DNA from: Solirubrobacterales bacterium
Lineage (GTDB): Bacteria > Actinomycetota > Thermoleophilia > Solirubrobacterales > Solirubrobacteraceae
Length of the DNA: 41,179 bases
NCBI GenBank assembly: GCA_026392385.1
Contig: JAPLCG010000016.1
Span: 1 to 41,179 of the forward strand
Direction: 5' to 3'
In this document: positions 9,511 through 18,148 of the stretch, one piece after another
How positions within the stretch are numbered: the first letter of the stretch is position 1
Layout: the number at the start of each line of letters is the position of its first letter
Position numbers and translations under genes: made by a program
The notes under the pieces: model-generated
The model's database searches: none
What the model was told of the DNA's origin: nothing
Seen by the model: the letters and a program-made list of their open reading frames with translations, nothing else

Positions 9511-9882
9511 TCAAGGGGCTTCTAGTTCGGGGAAAGTTTCGTGAAGATGTTCGCGCAGGGCAACACGTACCGCATTGCGTTCGTCGCTCGAAGCGGCGCG
9601 AAAGCGCAACAGCAGTTCGCGCTGTTCGCTGTACTCAACCCCGGCAACCGTCCAGCCGGTGGCAAGCCGTTCGAACAGAAACTCAACCGCGCGGTGCCAT
9701 GCGTCTTCGCGAGCTGCCGCCGCCGAGGCACTTTCGCCGCTGGCGGCTCTGCGGTACTCCTCGCGCGTGCTGGCGCTCATTACGCCACGCAGCGTTAGCT
9801 GGTCGCCACCTGGCAGTTGGTAGACGCTCGTCGGCGCGGTATCAACGCCGCCGCCCTGACGCCTGCGGCTTCTCCGTCCCAT
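9511..9882 (-). CDS. Hypothetical protein
   Basis: 123-aa ORF 2 nt downstream of the SnoaL-MBL fusion, same strand. Confidence 0.5.
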   Translation of the reverse strand: MGRRSRRRQGGGVDTAPTSVYQLPGGDQLTLRGVMSASTREEYRRAASGESASAAAAREDAWHRAVEFLFERLATGWTVAGVEYSEQRELLLRFRAASSDERNAVRVALREHLHETFPELEAP

Positions 9883-9884
9883 AG

Positions 9885-11087
9885 TCAGGTAGTCGCGGCC
9901 GCGTGCTCAAGCTGTGAGCGAACATCACCGGTAAGAGGGTCGGCGTGGCCCGCCCAAGCGGCTGCTGGCTCCAATGCCGCCAGTTTGAGGATGCTGGCCC
10001 GAGCGAGCTCGGTGTCCTGGTTGAAGGCCGAGTGAGGAACCCGTGCATGGCCCTTGGCACCTGTCTCAGGGTTGAGTGTGTAGAAGCAGTCGCTGACCAG
10101 CGCGAGGCGGTCAGATTCCCGCCAGAGGCCGATTAAGCCAGGCGCATGGCCGGGCAGATGAATCACTTTGAAACCAGCGACCTCGTCGCCCTCGTCAACT
10201 GTTCCGGCAATCTCGCATGGCCCTCCATCCCAATGTTCGAGCAGCTTTGGCATCAGCATGCGGCCAACCGGGTTGAGTAGGTCGATCTTGAAGTAGTGCT
10301 CTCCACCGTCTGCCTCAGCATCGACTCGCTCGGCGCGATGACAGTAGATCGGCACATTCAGCGCCGGTGCTGCACCGCGATGGTCCGCATGGCCGTGGCC
10401 GAGAACTACGCGCTTGATGCCACCCATCCGAGCGCCGGCAGCCGCGATTGGCTTCGCCATTGAGGCGATGCCAGCGTCGAAGACTGTGATTCCGCCCTGA
10501 TCCTCAATCAGGTAGACATTCATTGTCTTTGATGGGAATCCACCACGGATCACCCATACGCCGTCGGCGACCGGCTCGGGCGGACTTGCAGCCAGCCACT
10601 TCCCGATCCGCGTCCGGCGGTTAGCGAGTGCCGTCATCCGCAGCTCGGCACTTGAACCGCTCTGCGGCAGCGCGCCAATCTGGCGAGCGATTGATGCACC
10701 GTCCAAGTAGGCGTGGTTGTTGGCTACAAGCCCGTCCTCGATTGTCAGGACGTCACAGCCCTCAATTTCGAGCGAGGCGCCGGTTGGCTCAAAGCCTTGA
10801 AAGCTGCCGGGGCCAGCAAAGGTGCCGGTTGCGCGCCACCGAACGGTGCAGCTTGCACCGTCGGCATTTGCAGTGATCACCTCAAGTTCAAAGTCGGGAA
10901 TTGCATTCAGAAGGTCCTCGAAATATGCGCGAACTCCTGCCGGGCCGATCAGGTCTTGCATGCCAACAAGGCGGTCAATGCCATCGGCTGCCCAACAGGC
11001 CGCGATCGCATCAAGGTCACGCGAAGCAACTGCATCAAAGTATTTGAGCGCCGCCTCGCGCGTTGCCTTCGATTCTGACTTGGCCAC
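9885..11087 (-). CDS. SnoaL-like (NTF2 fold) domain fused to an MBL-fold hydrolase
   Basis: N-term AALKYFDAVASRDLDAIAACWAADGIDRLVG...IGPAGVRAYFEDLLNAIPDFELEV; C-term VVLGHGHADHRGAAP, HLPGHAPGLIGLW, AGHADPLTGD. GTG 11087 preferred over 11120: it has AGGGAG 8 nt upstream. Confidence 0.8.
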   Translation of the reverse strand: MAKSESKATREAALKYFDAVASRDLDAIAACWAADGIDRLVGMQDLIGPAGVRAYFEDLLNAIPDFELEVITANADGASCTVRWRATGTFAGPGSFQGFEPTGASLEIEGCDVLTIEDGLVANNHAYLDGASIARQIGALPQSGSSAELRMTALANRRTRIGKWLAASPPEPVADGVWVIRGGFPSKTMNVYLIEDQGGITVFDAGIASMAKPIAAAGARMGGIKRVVLGHGHADHRGAAPALNVPIYCHRAERVDAEADGGEHYFKIDLLNPVGRMLMPKLLEHWDGGPCEIAGTVDEGDEVAGFKVIHLPGHAPGLIGLWRESDRLALVSDCFYTLNPETGAKGHARVPHSAFNQDTELARASILKLAALEPAAAWAGHADPLTGDVRSQLEHAAATT

Positions 11088-11159
11088 CGTTGGTCTCCCT
11101 CTGAGTTGCTTAACCGACAAGTCTACGCCCCGAGTCCAGCAGGTCTATGGTTGTCGGCA

Positions 11160-12188
11160 GTGGGCACCGCGAACCGCAATCCAGAGCCTGGCCGTGGCGA
11201 GAAGGTTATGCCTGGCCTCTGGCGCCTTAGGCTGCCACTGCCATGGCAGCTTGTTCCGCATGGCAATGCCTTCGCGGTTGCTGATCGAGATGGCCTGCTG
11301 CTAGTTGATACGGGTATCCACAGCAAGACTTCGATTCGCGAGTTGGAGCGAGCACTAGACCAGTGCGGGCTTTCGCTCGACATGGTCCACCGCATTGTCT
11401 GCACTCACGCCCATGCCGATCACGCTGGTCAGGCGGCGGCGATCGTTGAACGGACCGGTGCCGAGCTACTGATGAGCCCCAACCTGGCGCATATGACCGG
11501 ATACATCGCCGATCCCGATGGCCTACTCAACTCACGCCTTGATCGCGCTCTGCTCTGCGGTGTTCCCGACGAACTTGTTGAGCGCCAGCGCGGACTTCGC
11601 GCCGGGCTCGACACCGGCTTTGCCGCCGTGCCAAAGCCGGACCGCGATCTCGTTGAGGGTCTGAAACTGCCATCAGATCTAGGCGAGCTGACCGTCTATG
11701 AAACACCGGGCCACGCTCCATCACATGTGGTGCTCCATCAGCCGGAAAAACGCCTGCTGTTCAGCGGCGACCATCTGCTCGGACGCGTTTCGCTCTATTA
11801 CGACGTTGGCTATACGCCTGATCCAGCTGGCGAGTTTCTTGATTCGCTCGCCAAGGTCGCAAAGCTTGACGCGCGTCTCTGCCTTGCCGGTCACGGTAAG
11901 CCTGTCAGCGCGATCCCCGAATTGATCTCGGCAAACCGCGCTGCCGTTGATGGTCGCCTTGGTGCGATTCGTGCGGCACTCGCAGATGGCCCGCGGACGG
12001 CTTGGGAGTTGACCGGCATGCTCTACGAAGGGATGCCAGAGGAACCGCGGATTGGCTGGTTCCTGCCGGAAACTCTTGCCTACCTCCAGCACCTTCAAGT
12101 GCTTGGCGAGGCGACTCCAGATGGTGGAAGTCCAGTTGAAACTTGGGCGACAACGCCCGATCAGGACGTAGCGCCCGCTGCCGCCTAG
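11160..12188 (+). CDS. MBL-fold metallo-hydrolase
   Basis: VCTHAHADHAGQAAAI, YETPGHAPSHVVLH, LFSGDHLLG, LAGHGKPV. Start at GTG 11160 (TATGGT 8 nt upstream) or ATG 11208. Confidence 0.85.
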   Translation: MGTANRNPEPGRGEKVMPGLWRLRLPLPWQLVPHGNAFAVADRDGLLLVDTGIHSKTSIRELERALDQCGLSLDMVHRIVCTHAHADHAGQAAAIVERTGAELLMSPNLAHMTGYIADPDGLLNSRLDRALLCGVPDELVERQRGLRAGLDTGFAAVPKPDRDLVEGLKLPSDLGELTVYETPGHAPSHVVLHQPEKRLLFSGDHLLGRVSLYYDVGYTPDPAGEFLDSLAKVAKLDARLCLAGHGKPVSAIPELISANRAAVDGRLGAIRAALADGPRTAWELTGMLYEGMPEEPRIGWFLPETLAYLQHLQVLGEATPDGGSPVETWATTPDQDVAPAAA

Positions 12189-12199
12189 ACTGACCGGCA

Positions 12200-13096
12200 A
12201 TGCGAATTGACACGCTGCTTGCCGAGCGCGAAGAACCACTGTTCTCGTTTGAGTTCTTTCCCCCGAAGACGGAGGAGGGGGAGAGGAACCTGCTCGCCGC
12301 CGTTGAGGCGCTCAAACCGCTCAACCCAGCATTTGTCTCGGTGACCTACGGCGCTGGAGGTTCAACTAGAGACAAGACTCTTGAAGTAGTCGATCGGATT
12401 CGTAGTGATTATGGGCTCGAGGCAATGGCTCACTTCACATGCGTCGCAGCCACCGTTGACGAACTGCGAGCCACTCTCGACAGTCTCAGCGAGCTCGGCG
12501 TCGAAAATGTTCTTGCCCTGCGTGGCGACCCGCCTGAGGGTGGCGAGTGGACCGCGACCGATGGTGGCCTTAGCTACTCATCGGAGCTAGTCGAACTAAT
12601 TGCGACGGAGTACCCGCAGTTTGCGATCGGGGCTGCCTGCTTCCCTGAGACCCACATCGCTGCGACAAACCCTGAGGACGATCTTCGCCACCTCAAAGAG
12701 AAGGTTGACAAGGGCGTCGATGTGTTGGTTACACAGCTGTTCTTTGAAAACTCTCTCTACTTCGACTTCGTTGCCCGTGCCAGGGCAATTGGGATTGAGA
12801 CCCCAATCGTGCCAGGAGTGATGCCAATTACTAACGTCGCCCAGATCAACAGGATCGCTCAGTTGTGTGGTTCGGATCTCCCCGCTGCCCTTCAGAGTGA
12901 ACTTGAAGCTCGGGCCGATAATCCAGAGGCGGTGCAGGAATTCGGAGTTGCCTACGCGACACTTCAGTGCGCCGAGCTACTCGCCGGCGGGGCACCGGGA
13001 ATCCACTTCTACACGCTGAACCGATCACCGGCAACGCGAGCAATTCTCTCTGCGTTAAGGCTGCACCGCCCCTGGCAGGGCGTAGCCATCAGCTAG
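12200..13096 (+). CDS. metF: Methylenetetrahydrofolate reductase
   Basis: FSFEFFPPKTEEGERNL, VSVTYGAGGSTRDKTLE, LALRGDPPEGG, VTQLFFENSLYFDFV, IVPGVMPITN. Confidence 0.95.
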   Translation: MRIDTLLAEREEPLFSFEFFPPKTEEGERNLLAAVEALKPLNPAFVSVTYGAGGSTRDKTLEVVDRIRSDYGLEAMAHFTCVAATVDELRATLDSLSELGVENVLALRGDPPEGGEWTATDGGLSYSSELVELIATEYPQFAIGAACFPETHIAATNPEDDLRHLKEKVDKGVDVLVTQLFFENSLYFDFVARARAIGIETPIVPGVMPITNVAQINRIAQLCGSDLPAALQSELEARADNPEAVQEFGVAYATLQCAELLAGGAPGIHFYTLNRSPATRAILSALRLHRPWQGVAIS

Positions 13097-13407
13097 TCGG
13101 GTACCGGGTTCGCCTCGTACGCTAGGTCGTGAGCGAGGGTCGTGCGACCGTTGCGCCGGTGACGAACATCGATCACATCGTTGCGCTTATAAAATCCAAC
13201 GCCCCAGGCGCCGAAGAACCAGCGCCAGAAGCCAAGCTTGCCCTCCTTGATCAACTCCTGATTGATAATTAGCTCGCGACCGACGACCGAATAATCCGTT
13301 CCTTCGGCGAGCGGAACGCCGTTCAGGAAAACACCTTCCAAGTCGGTTATCGAAGCTGGCAGGTTGATGCGCGTTTTTGGCAAGGGACCATTATTGCGAG
13401 TTGGCAC
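13093..13407 (-). CDS. Hypothetical protein (104 aa)
   Basis: Open frame, convergent 4-nt overlap with metF; contains LNGVPLAEGTDYSVVGRELIIN. Confidence 0.5.
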   Translation of the reverse strand: MPTRNNGPLPKTRINLPASITDLEGVFLNGVPLAEGTDYSVVGRELIINQELIKEGKLGFWRWFFGAWGVGFYKRNDVIDVRHRRNGRTTLAHDLAYEANPVPD

Positions 13408-13457
13408 TCAACCAACTGTCGCGGTGATCCGACCGAGGTTGGAATGATGATCCTGCG

Positions 13458-13874
13458 ATGCGACTGATTGGAAATATCATTTGGTTGGTCTTCGCCGGTA
13501 TCTGGATGGCGCTGGCCTATCTATTCGCCGGTCTGATCATGTGCATCCTGATCATCACAATTCCGTTCGGGATCCAGAGCTTTAAGCTTGCCGCCTTCTC
13601 GCTATGGCCGTTCGGGCGAACGGTTGTCAAGCGGGCTGATGCTGGCGTCGCATCGGGTATTGGCAACATAATTTGGTTTGTTCTCGCAGGCTGGTGGCTT
13701 GCGATTGGCCATCTGTTGACGTCAATCCCACTGTTTCTTTCGATTATTGGGATTCCACTCGCGATTGGCAACCTGAAGATGATTCCGATCTCGTTGCTGC
13801 CATTCGGTCGGGAGATTGTTGACATTGACGCACTTGATGCCGCCTACTCGGACGCCGTCACAATCGGCTCCTGA
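13458..13874 (+). CDS. yccF: YccF-domain inner-membrane protein
   Basis: Tandem GNIIWLVFAGIWMALAYLFAGL / GNIIWFVLAGWWLAIGHLLT and LWPFGRTVVKR / LLPFGREIVDID repeats. Confidence 0.85.
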   Translation: MRLIGNIIWLVFAGIWMALAYLFAGLIMCILIITIPFGIQSFKLAAFSLWPFGRTVVKRADAGVASGIGNIIWFVLAGWWLAIGHLLTSIPLFLSIIGIPLAIGNLKMIPISLLPFGREIVDIDALDAAYSDAVTIGS

Positions 13875-14533
13875 CGGTTCTGCCTGGGTCGGTCCCATAC
13901 CGGTTGCGCCGCTCGACGCGAGCACGGCGCGTCCGCGTAACCGTCGATCGCGACGGTGTGACAGTCGTGCTGCCGCAGCGATTGGCGCAATCTGAGGCGG
14001 ACCGGGCTGTTGAACAGTTCGAACCGTGGATCCGCCGCCAACTAGACGAGCAGCGGTTGGCGGCCGAAGCGGTAGCCGCACGAGCAGGGTATATCCCGTG
14101 GCAGGGGCGCCTGCTGCCGCTGATCGAGCAACCGGGTCTGAAGGTGGCAAAGCGAGTTGGTGACAGCGTGCTGGTTCCGGATGGTGAGTATCGCCCTGCA
14201 GTCGAGCGGTTAATGCGTCGCGAGGCACGAAGCGAAATCACTACCCGTCTTGATGCTGCGACCGCGGAGGCTGGCGTCGAGTGGACAGCGCTGCGGATCG
14301 GTGACATGAAGACCCGTTGGGCATCCTGTTCGCCAGGTGGGCGGATGAGTTTCTCCTGGCGATTGATGCTCGCTCCGGAAGACGTGCTCCAGTCGGTCAT
14401 CTGGCATGAGGTATGCCACATTGAAGTTGCCGACCATTCACCACGCTTCTGGGCGCTGCTTGATCAGCGCTGGCCAAGCCACCGTGCGAACCGAGCTTGG
14501 CTGACCCGCCACGCCGCAGAGCTAGTTATCTAG
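13871..14533 (+). CDS. YgjP-like metallopeptidase (DUF45 / SprT-like)
   Basis: MKTRWASCSPGGRMSFSWRLMLAPEDVLQSVIWHEVCHIEVADHSPRFW. First canonical start is TTG 13904, but homolog-like residues (PYRLRRS) lie upstream; CTG 13871 sits in a CTGA overlap with the yccF stop. Confidence 0.75.
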   Translation: MTVLPGSVPYRLRRSTRARRVRVTVDRDGVTVVLPQRLAQSEADRAVEQFEPWIRRQLDEQRLAAEAVAARAGYIPWQGRLLPLIEQPGLKVAKRVGDSVLVPDGEYRPAVERLMRREARSEITTRLDAATAEAGVEWTALRIGDMKTRWASCSPGGRMSFSWRLMLAPEDVLQSVIWHEVCHIEVADHSPRFWALLDQRWPSHRANRAWLTRHAAELVI

Positions 14534-14540
14534 CTGCTGT

Positions 14541-14906
14541 TCAGCGTTTAGCGAGTTCACGGCGCAGAGCCTGCCAAGCGTTCTCGCCTGACTGAAGCTT
14601 GACATCATGCCGCTCCGCTCCACCAATCCACGGCTCAAGGCTGCCGTCTCCGCGGACATCAATCCCGCAGCGGACCTGAGGCACGAAGCGCTGCGGACCG
14701 CGCAGCTGCGCGCGCATCCGCACAAGATCCTCTGGCCGGTAATAGCGAATCTTCACATCGATCTCTTTGGCTGGCGGGCGCGAGGCTGCCTCCGCTGTTT
14801 CAGCCTGCAGCTCGTGGAGGGCATCGTCGAGCGTTGAGTGGGTGCTGCGACGCACCGATGAGCCATCACGGATGACCAGTCGCCAGCGCTCGGCGATGAG
14901 AATCAG
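14541..14906 (-). CDS. Hypothetical protein downstream of gltA
   Basis: GTG 14855 is the first canonical start, but the open frame extends upstream (LILIAERWRLVIRDGSSV) to a CTG forming a CTGA overlap with the gltA stop. Confidence 0.5.
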   Translation of the reverse strand: MILIAERWRLVIRDGSSVRRSTHSTLDDALHELQAETAEAASRPPAKEIDVKIRYYRPEDLVRMRAQLRGPQRFVPQVRCGIDVRGDGSLEPWIGGAERHDVKLQSGENAWQALRRELAKR

Positions 14907-16192
14907 TCCTTGCGCTGGGAGGCTGGCACGTAATCAAGATCGCGCTCACCGATGTAAATCTGGCGAGGCCGCGCAATCTTCTGCTCAGGGTCATCAACCA
15001 TCTCGAGCCACTGGGCGATCCAGCCGCTGGTGCGGGGAATCGCAAACAGGACTGGGAACATCTCCACCGGCATGCCAAGAGCTTCGTAAATAAGTCCTGA
15101 GTAGAAGTCAACATTCGGATAGAGCTTGCGGCTGACGAAGTACTCGTCTTCGAGTGCTGTCTTCTCAAGCTCGACGGCAATCTCTAGCAGTGGGCTGACA
15201 CCGGTCACTTCAAATACGTCATCGCAGGCTTTCTTGATGATTGTTGCCCGTGGATCAAAGTTCTTGTAAACGCGATGGCCGAAGCCCATCAGCCGCTCAT
15301 CACCGCTCTTGACTCCTTCAATGAACTCAGGAACGCGGTCGCGAGAGCCGATCCTGCGCAGCATCCGCAGTACGGCCTCGTTGGCTCCACCGTGCAATGG
15401 TCCGTAGAGCGCAGCGACTCCGGCGGCAATCGCCGAATAAGGGTCAACTTGGGATGAGCCAACTGTGCGTACCGCTGTTGTTGAGCAGTTCTGCTCGTGG
15501 TCAGCGTGGAGGATGAAGAGAATGTCAAGTGCACGCTCAAGTCTTGGATCGGGCTGATACTTGAGCTCGGCAATCTTGTAGATCATCGAGAGGAAGTTGC
15601 CCGCGTAGGAAAGGTCGTTGTCCGGGTAGACATAAGGCATACCGCGGCTATGGCGATACGCGAATGCGGCAAGCGTTGGCATCTTTGAGATCAGTCGCAC
15701 AACATGGCTGTTGCGGATCTGTTCGTCGCGGATTTCCTTTGCGTCCGGGTAGAAGGTCGATAGGGCGCCTACTGATGCGAGCAGCATTCCCATTGGGTGA
15801 GCGTCATATCTGAACCCCTGCATGAAGCTCTTAAGGTTTTCGTGGACGAAGGTATGTGTTGTCACCTCGTGAGTCCACTTGGTCAATTCAGCGTCAGTTG
15901 GCAGGTTGCCGTGGATCAGTAGGTAGGCAACCTCAAGGTAGGTGGAGGACTCGGCGAGCTGTTCGATCGGATAGCCGCGGTACTGGAGCACTCCGGCTTC
16001 GCCATCAAGGAATGTGACTGCCGAGCGGCATGAGGCTGTATTCATGAATGCCGGGTCGTAGGAGCGCAACACGCCACCAGACTTGGGGTCGCGCAGCGCC
16101 AGTAGGTCGGTTGCGCGGATCGTCCCGTCGGTGATCTCGAGCTCAGCGGGCTCGTCTGAGCGGTTGTCGGTGATGTTCAGTGAGTCGCTCAC
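14903..16192 (-). CDS. gltA: Citrate synthase
   Basis: YRGYPIEQLAESSTYLEVAYLLIHG, LHADHEQNCSTTAVRTVGSSQVDPYSAIAAGVAALYGPLHGGANEAVLRML, MGFGHRVYKNFDPRA. Confidence 0.97.
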   Translation of the reverse strand: MSDSLNITDNRSDEPAELEITDGTIRATDLLALRDPKSGGVLRSYDPAFMNTASCRSAVTFLDGEAGVLQYRGYPIEQLAESSTYLEVAYLLIHGNLPTDAELTKWTHEVTTHTFVHENLKSFMQGFRYDAHPMGMLLASVGALSTFYPDAKEIRDEQIRNSHVVRLISKMPTLAAFAYRHSRGMPYVYPDNDLSYAGNFLSMIYKIAELKYQPDPRLERALDILFILHADHEQNCSTTAVRTVGSSQVDPYSAIAAGVAALYGPLHGGANEAVLRMLRRIGSRDRVPEFIEGVKSGDERLMGFGHRVYKNFDPRATIIKKACDDVFEVTGVSPLLEIAVELEKTALEDEYFVSRKLYPNVDFYSGLIYEALGMPVEMFPVLFAIPRTSGWIAQWLEMVDDPEQKIARPRQIYIGERDLDYVPASQRKD

Positions 16193-16767
16193 TCGGGCGC
16201 TCCCTGATAGCGACTTTCAGTCGCTTCACGCTGGCCCTGGTAGTGGCTGCCGAGCCCGGCAGAGCCATATGGAACCTCGGCGGCACGGTCGAGTGTCATA
16301 AATGAGAGTTGCGCAATTAGCAGGCCAGGCCAGAGCTTGATCGGGATCCGCGTCAGGTTGTTGAGCTCAAGTGTGAGCGTGCCCTTCCAGCCCGGATCAC
16401 AGAAGCCGGCTGTTGCGTGGACGATCAATCCGAGCCGGCCAAGTGAACTCTTACCCTCAATCCGCGCGACGATGTCGTCAGGAATCTCAACCCATTCCAG
16501 TGTCCGCGCGAGACAGAATTCGCCGGGGTGAATTACAAAAGCCTCACCCTCATCAAGAATGACCTCTTCGGTCAGATTGTCTGGCGGGTTGTGAAGATCA
16601 ATCGCCGTTACTCGGTGGTTGTGGAAAACGCGGAAGCTCGGGCCAAGCCGCAGGTCAACGGACGCCGGTTGGATCCGCGCGGGATCCCACGGATCAATCT
16701 TGATCCGTCCCTCTTCAACAAGGCGACGGATCGTGCCATCGGAAAGAACTGAACTTGGCTCGCTCAC
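16189..16767 (-). CDS. dcd: dCTP deaminase (possibly dUMP-forming)
   Basis: PASVDLRLGPSFRVF, ARIEGKSSLGRLGLIVHATAGFCDPGWKGTLTLELNNL, GLGSHYQGQ; ATGA overlap with gltA. Confidence 0.93.
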   Translation of the reverse strand: MSEPSSVLSDGTIRRLVEEGRIKIDPWDPARIQPASVDLRLGPSFRVFHNHRVTAIDLHNPPDNLTEEVILDEGEAFVIHPGEFCLARTLEWVEIPDDIVARIEGKSSLGRLGLIVHATAGFCDPGWKGTLTLELNNLTRIPIKLWPGLLIAQLSFMTLDRAAEVPYGSAGLGSHYQGQREATESRYQGAPE

Positions 16768-16809
16768 GGCGTGAAGTCTGCCACGCAGGCGAGCCTGATG
16801 GCGTGCGGT

Positions 16810-17055
16810 CTAAGAACGCCGCAGCGGAGCGCGCCGCGCGCCGGTACGGATACGACGCGGCGGTTGGGGCTGTGGCTCGCCGTGCGGACCACGACCACGA
16901 GGGCGAATTGGCGCCGTAGGGACTTTCTGGCCGCCCTCTCCGTCGACTGCCGCTTCCTCATCTGGTGTGGAGCGGATCGCCCACCAGACGATCCCGAGCA
17001 TCATAAGAATCGGAATCTTCAGAACGAGAGCCATGTAAATAATCGTGATATCCAT
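16810..17055 (-). CDS. Small membrane-anchored protein with basic C-terminus
   Basis: MDITIIYMALVLKIPILMMLGIVWWAIRSTPDEEAA followed by an Arg/Pro-rich tail; TACAGT 10 nt upstream of ATG 17055. Confidence 0.5.
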   Translation of the reverse strand: MDITIIYMALVLKIPILMMLGIVWWAIRSTPDEEAAVDGEGGQKVPTAPIRPRGRGPHGEPQPQPPRRIRTGARRAPLRRS

Positions 17056-17122
17056 GCGGCGGCAAACTGTAGCTTCCGCGGGCGCATATGTCACGCGGCT
17101 TGCTTGCGTCTTTGCGCCGGGT

Positions 17123-18058
17123 TCAGCCGCGAAGTTCGACTGGAACATCTGTGAAGCGAGTGATTCGCTCCAACTCGGCTACGCGTACAAGCAGCTCGCG
17201 CGGATTGAGCCGAGTCACGCGCTCAGTGCCGAATTCTTCGACATTGAATGATGCAAGAGCAGTTCCGTAGGCCATCGCCCGAACAAGCAGGTCGTGGTCA
17301 ACAACCTGATCAGGGTGAGCGGCAACATAACCAACAAGTCCACCGGCGAAGGTGTCACCAGCGCCTGTCGGATCAATTACATCCTCAAGTGGATAGGCGG
17401 GTAGCGAGAAGAAGCCATCCTTCGTGAACAGTGCGGCCCCGTACTCGCCCTGCTTTCCGACGACCGCCTTCGGGCCCCATGAGAGAACTTCGCGGGCGGC
17501 TGCGACAAGGTTTGGCTTGCGAGTCAGCTGCCGCAGCTCTGCATCGTTGAGGATTACGCAGTCAACGCTAGAGATGACCTGCTGAAGCGATTCGCGGGCG
17601 ATGTTGATCCAGAGGTCCATCGAGTCCATTGCCACGAAGCGCGCGTCCGCGCACTGTTCGCGAACCTGGCGCTGGATGTCCGGCTGGATGTTGGCGAGGA
17701 ATACCGTGTCCGCATCGCGCGAAGCTTCACTGAGCTTCGGCTCGAAGCTCTCGAACACACCCAACTGCGTGTCGAGCGTCTCACGCGAGTTGAGATCCCA
17801 TCCGTACTCGCCCGACCAGAAGAATGTTTCGCCACCAGCGACGCGCTCAACATCATCCGTTGAAGTGCCTCGTGTCTGAAGAATTGCGATATCGGCGTCG
17901 GTGAAGTCGTCTCCAACCGGTCCCACGGCACGGACATCCGCGAAGAACGAGGCCGCAAGCGCAAAGTGGGTTGCCGCTCCGCCCAGCATTCGGTCACGGC
18001 TCCCAAACGGAGTCCGGACGCTGTCATATGCGATTGATCCAACAACTGTGAGTGCCAT
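17123..18058 (-). CDS. PfkB-family carbohydrate kinase
   Basis: VVGSIAYDSVRTPFG...LGGAATHFALAASFF, DVIDPTGAGDTFAGGLVGYVA. Confidence 0.9.
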   Translation of the reverse strand: MALTVVGSIAYDSVRTPFGSRDRMLGGAATHFALAASFFADVRAVGPVGDDFTDADIAILQTRGTSTDDVERVAGGETFFWSGEYGWDLNSRETLDTQLGVFESFEPKLSEASRDADTVFLANIQPDIQRQVREQCADARFVAMDSMDLWINIARESLQQVISSVDCVILNDAELRQLTRKPNLVAAAREVLSWGPKAVVGKQGEYGAALFTKDGFFSLPAYPLEDVIDPTGAGDTFAGGLVGYVAAHPDQVVDHDLLVRAMAYGTALASFNVEEFGTERVTRLNPRELLVRVAELERITRFTDVPVELRG

Positions 18059-18148
18059 AAGGATTGGAGGCTACCGGGGGCGACTGCACGATGGGCTGCC
18101 GGTGATCGGCTGGCTACCGCACCCCCGGCTAGGCTGACGACAGCAACC

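Noticed and set aside
11721-12239. 172-aa minus-strand ORF opposite the MBL hydrolase
   Set aside because: Antisense frame spanning the MBL/metF boundary; no coding support.
13722-14228. 168-aa minus-strand ORF opposite yccF/YgjP
   Set aside because: Antisense to two recognisable proteins; shadow ORF.
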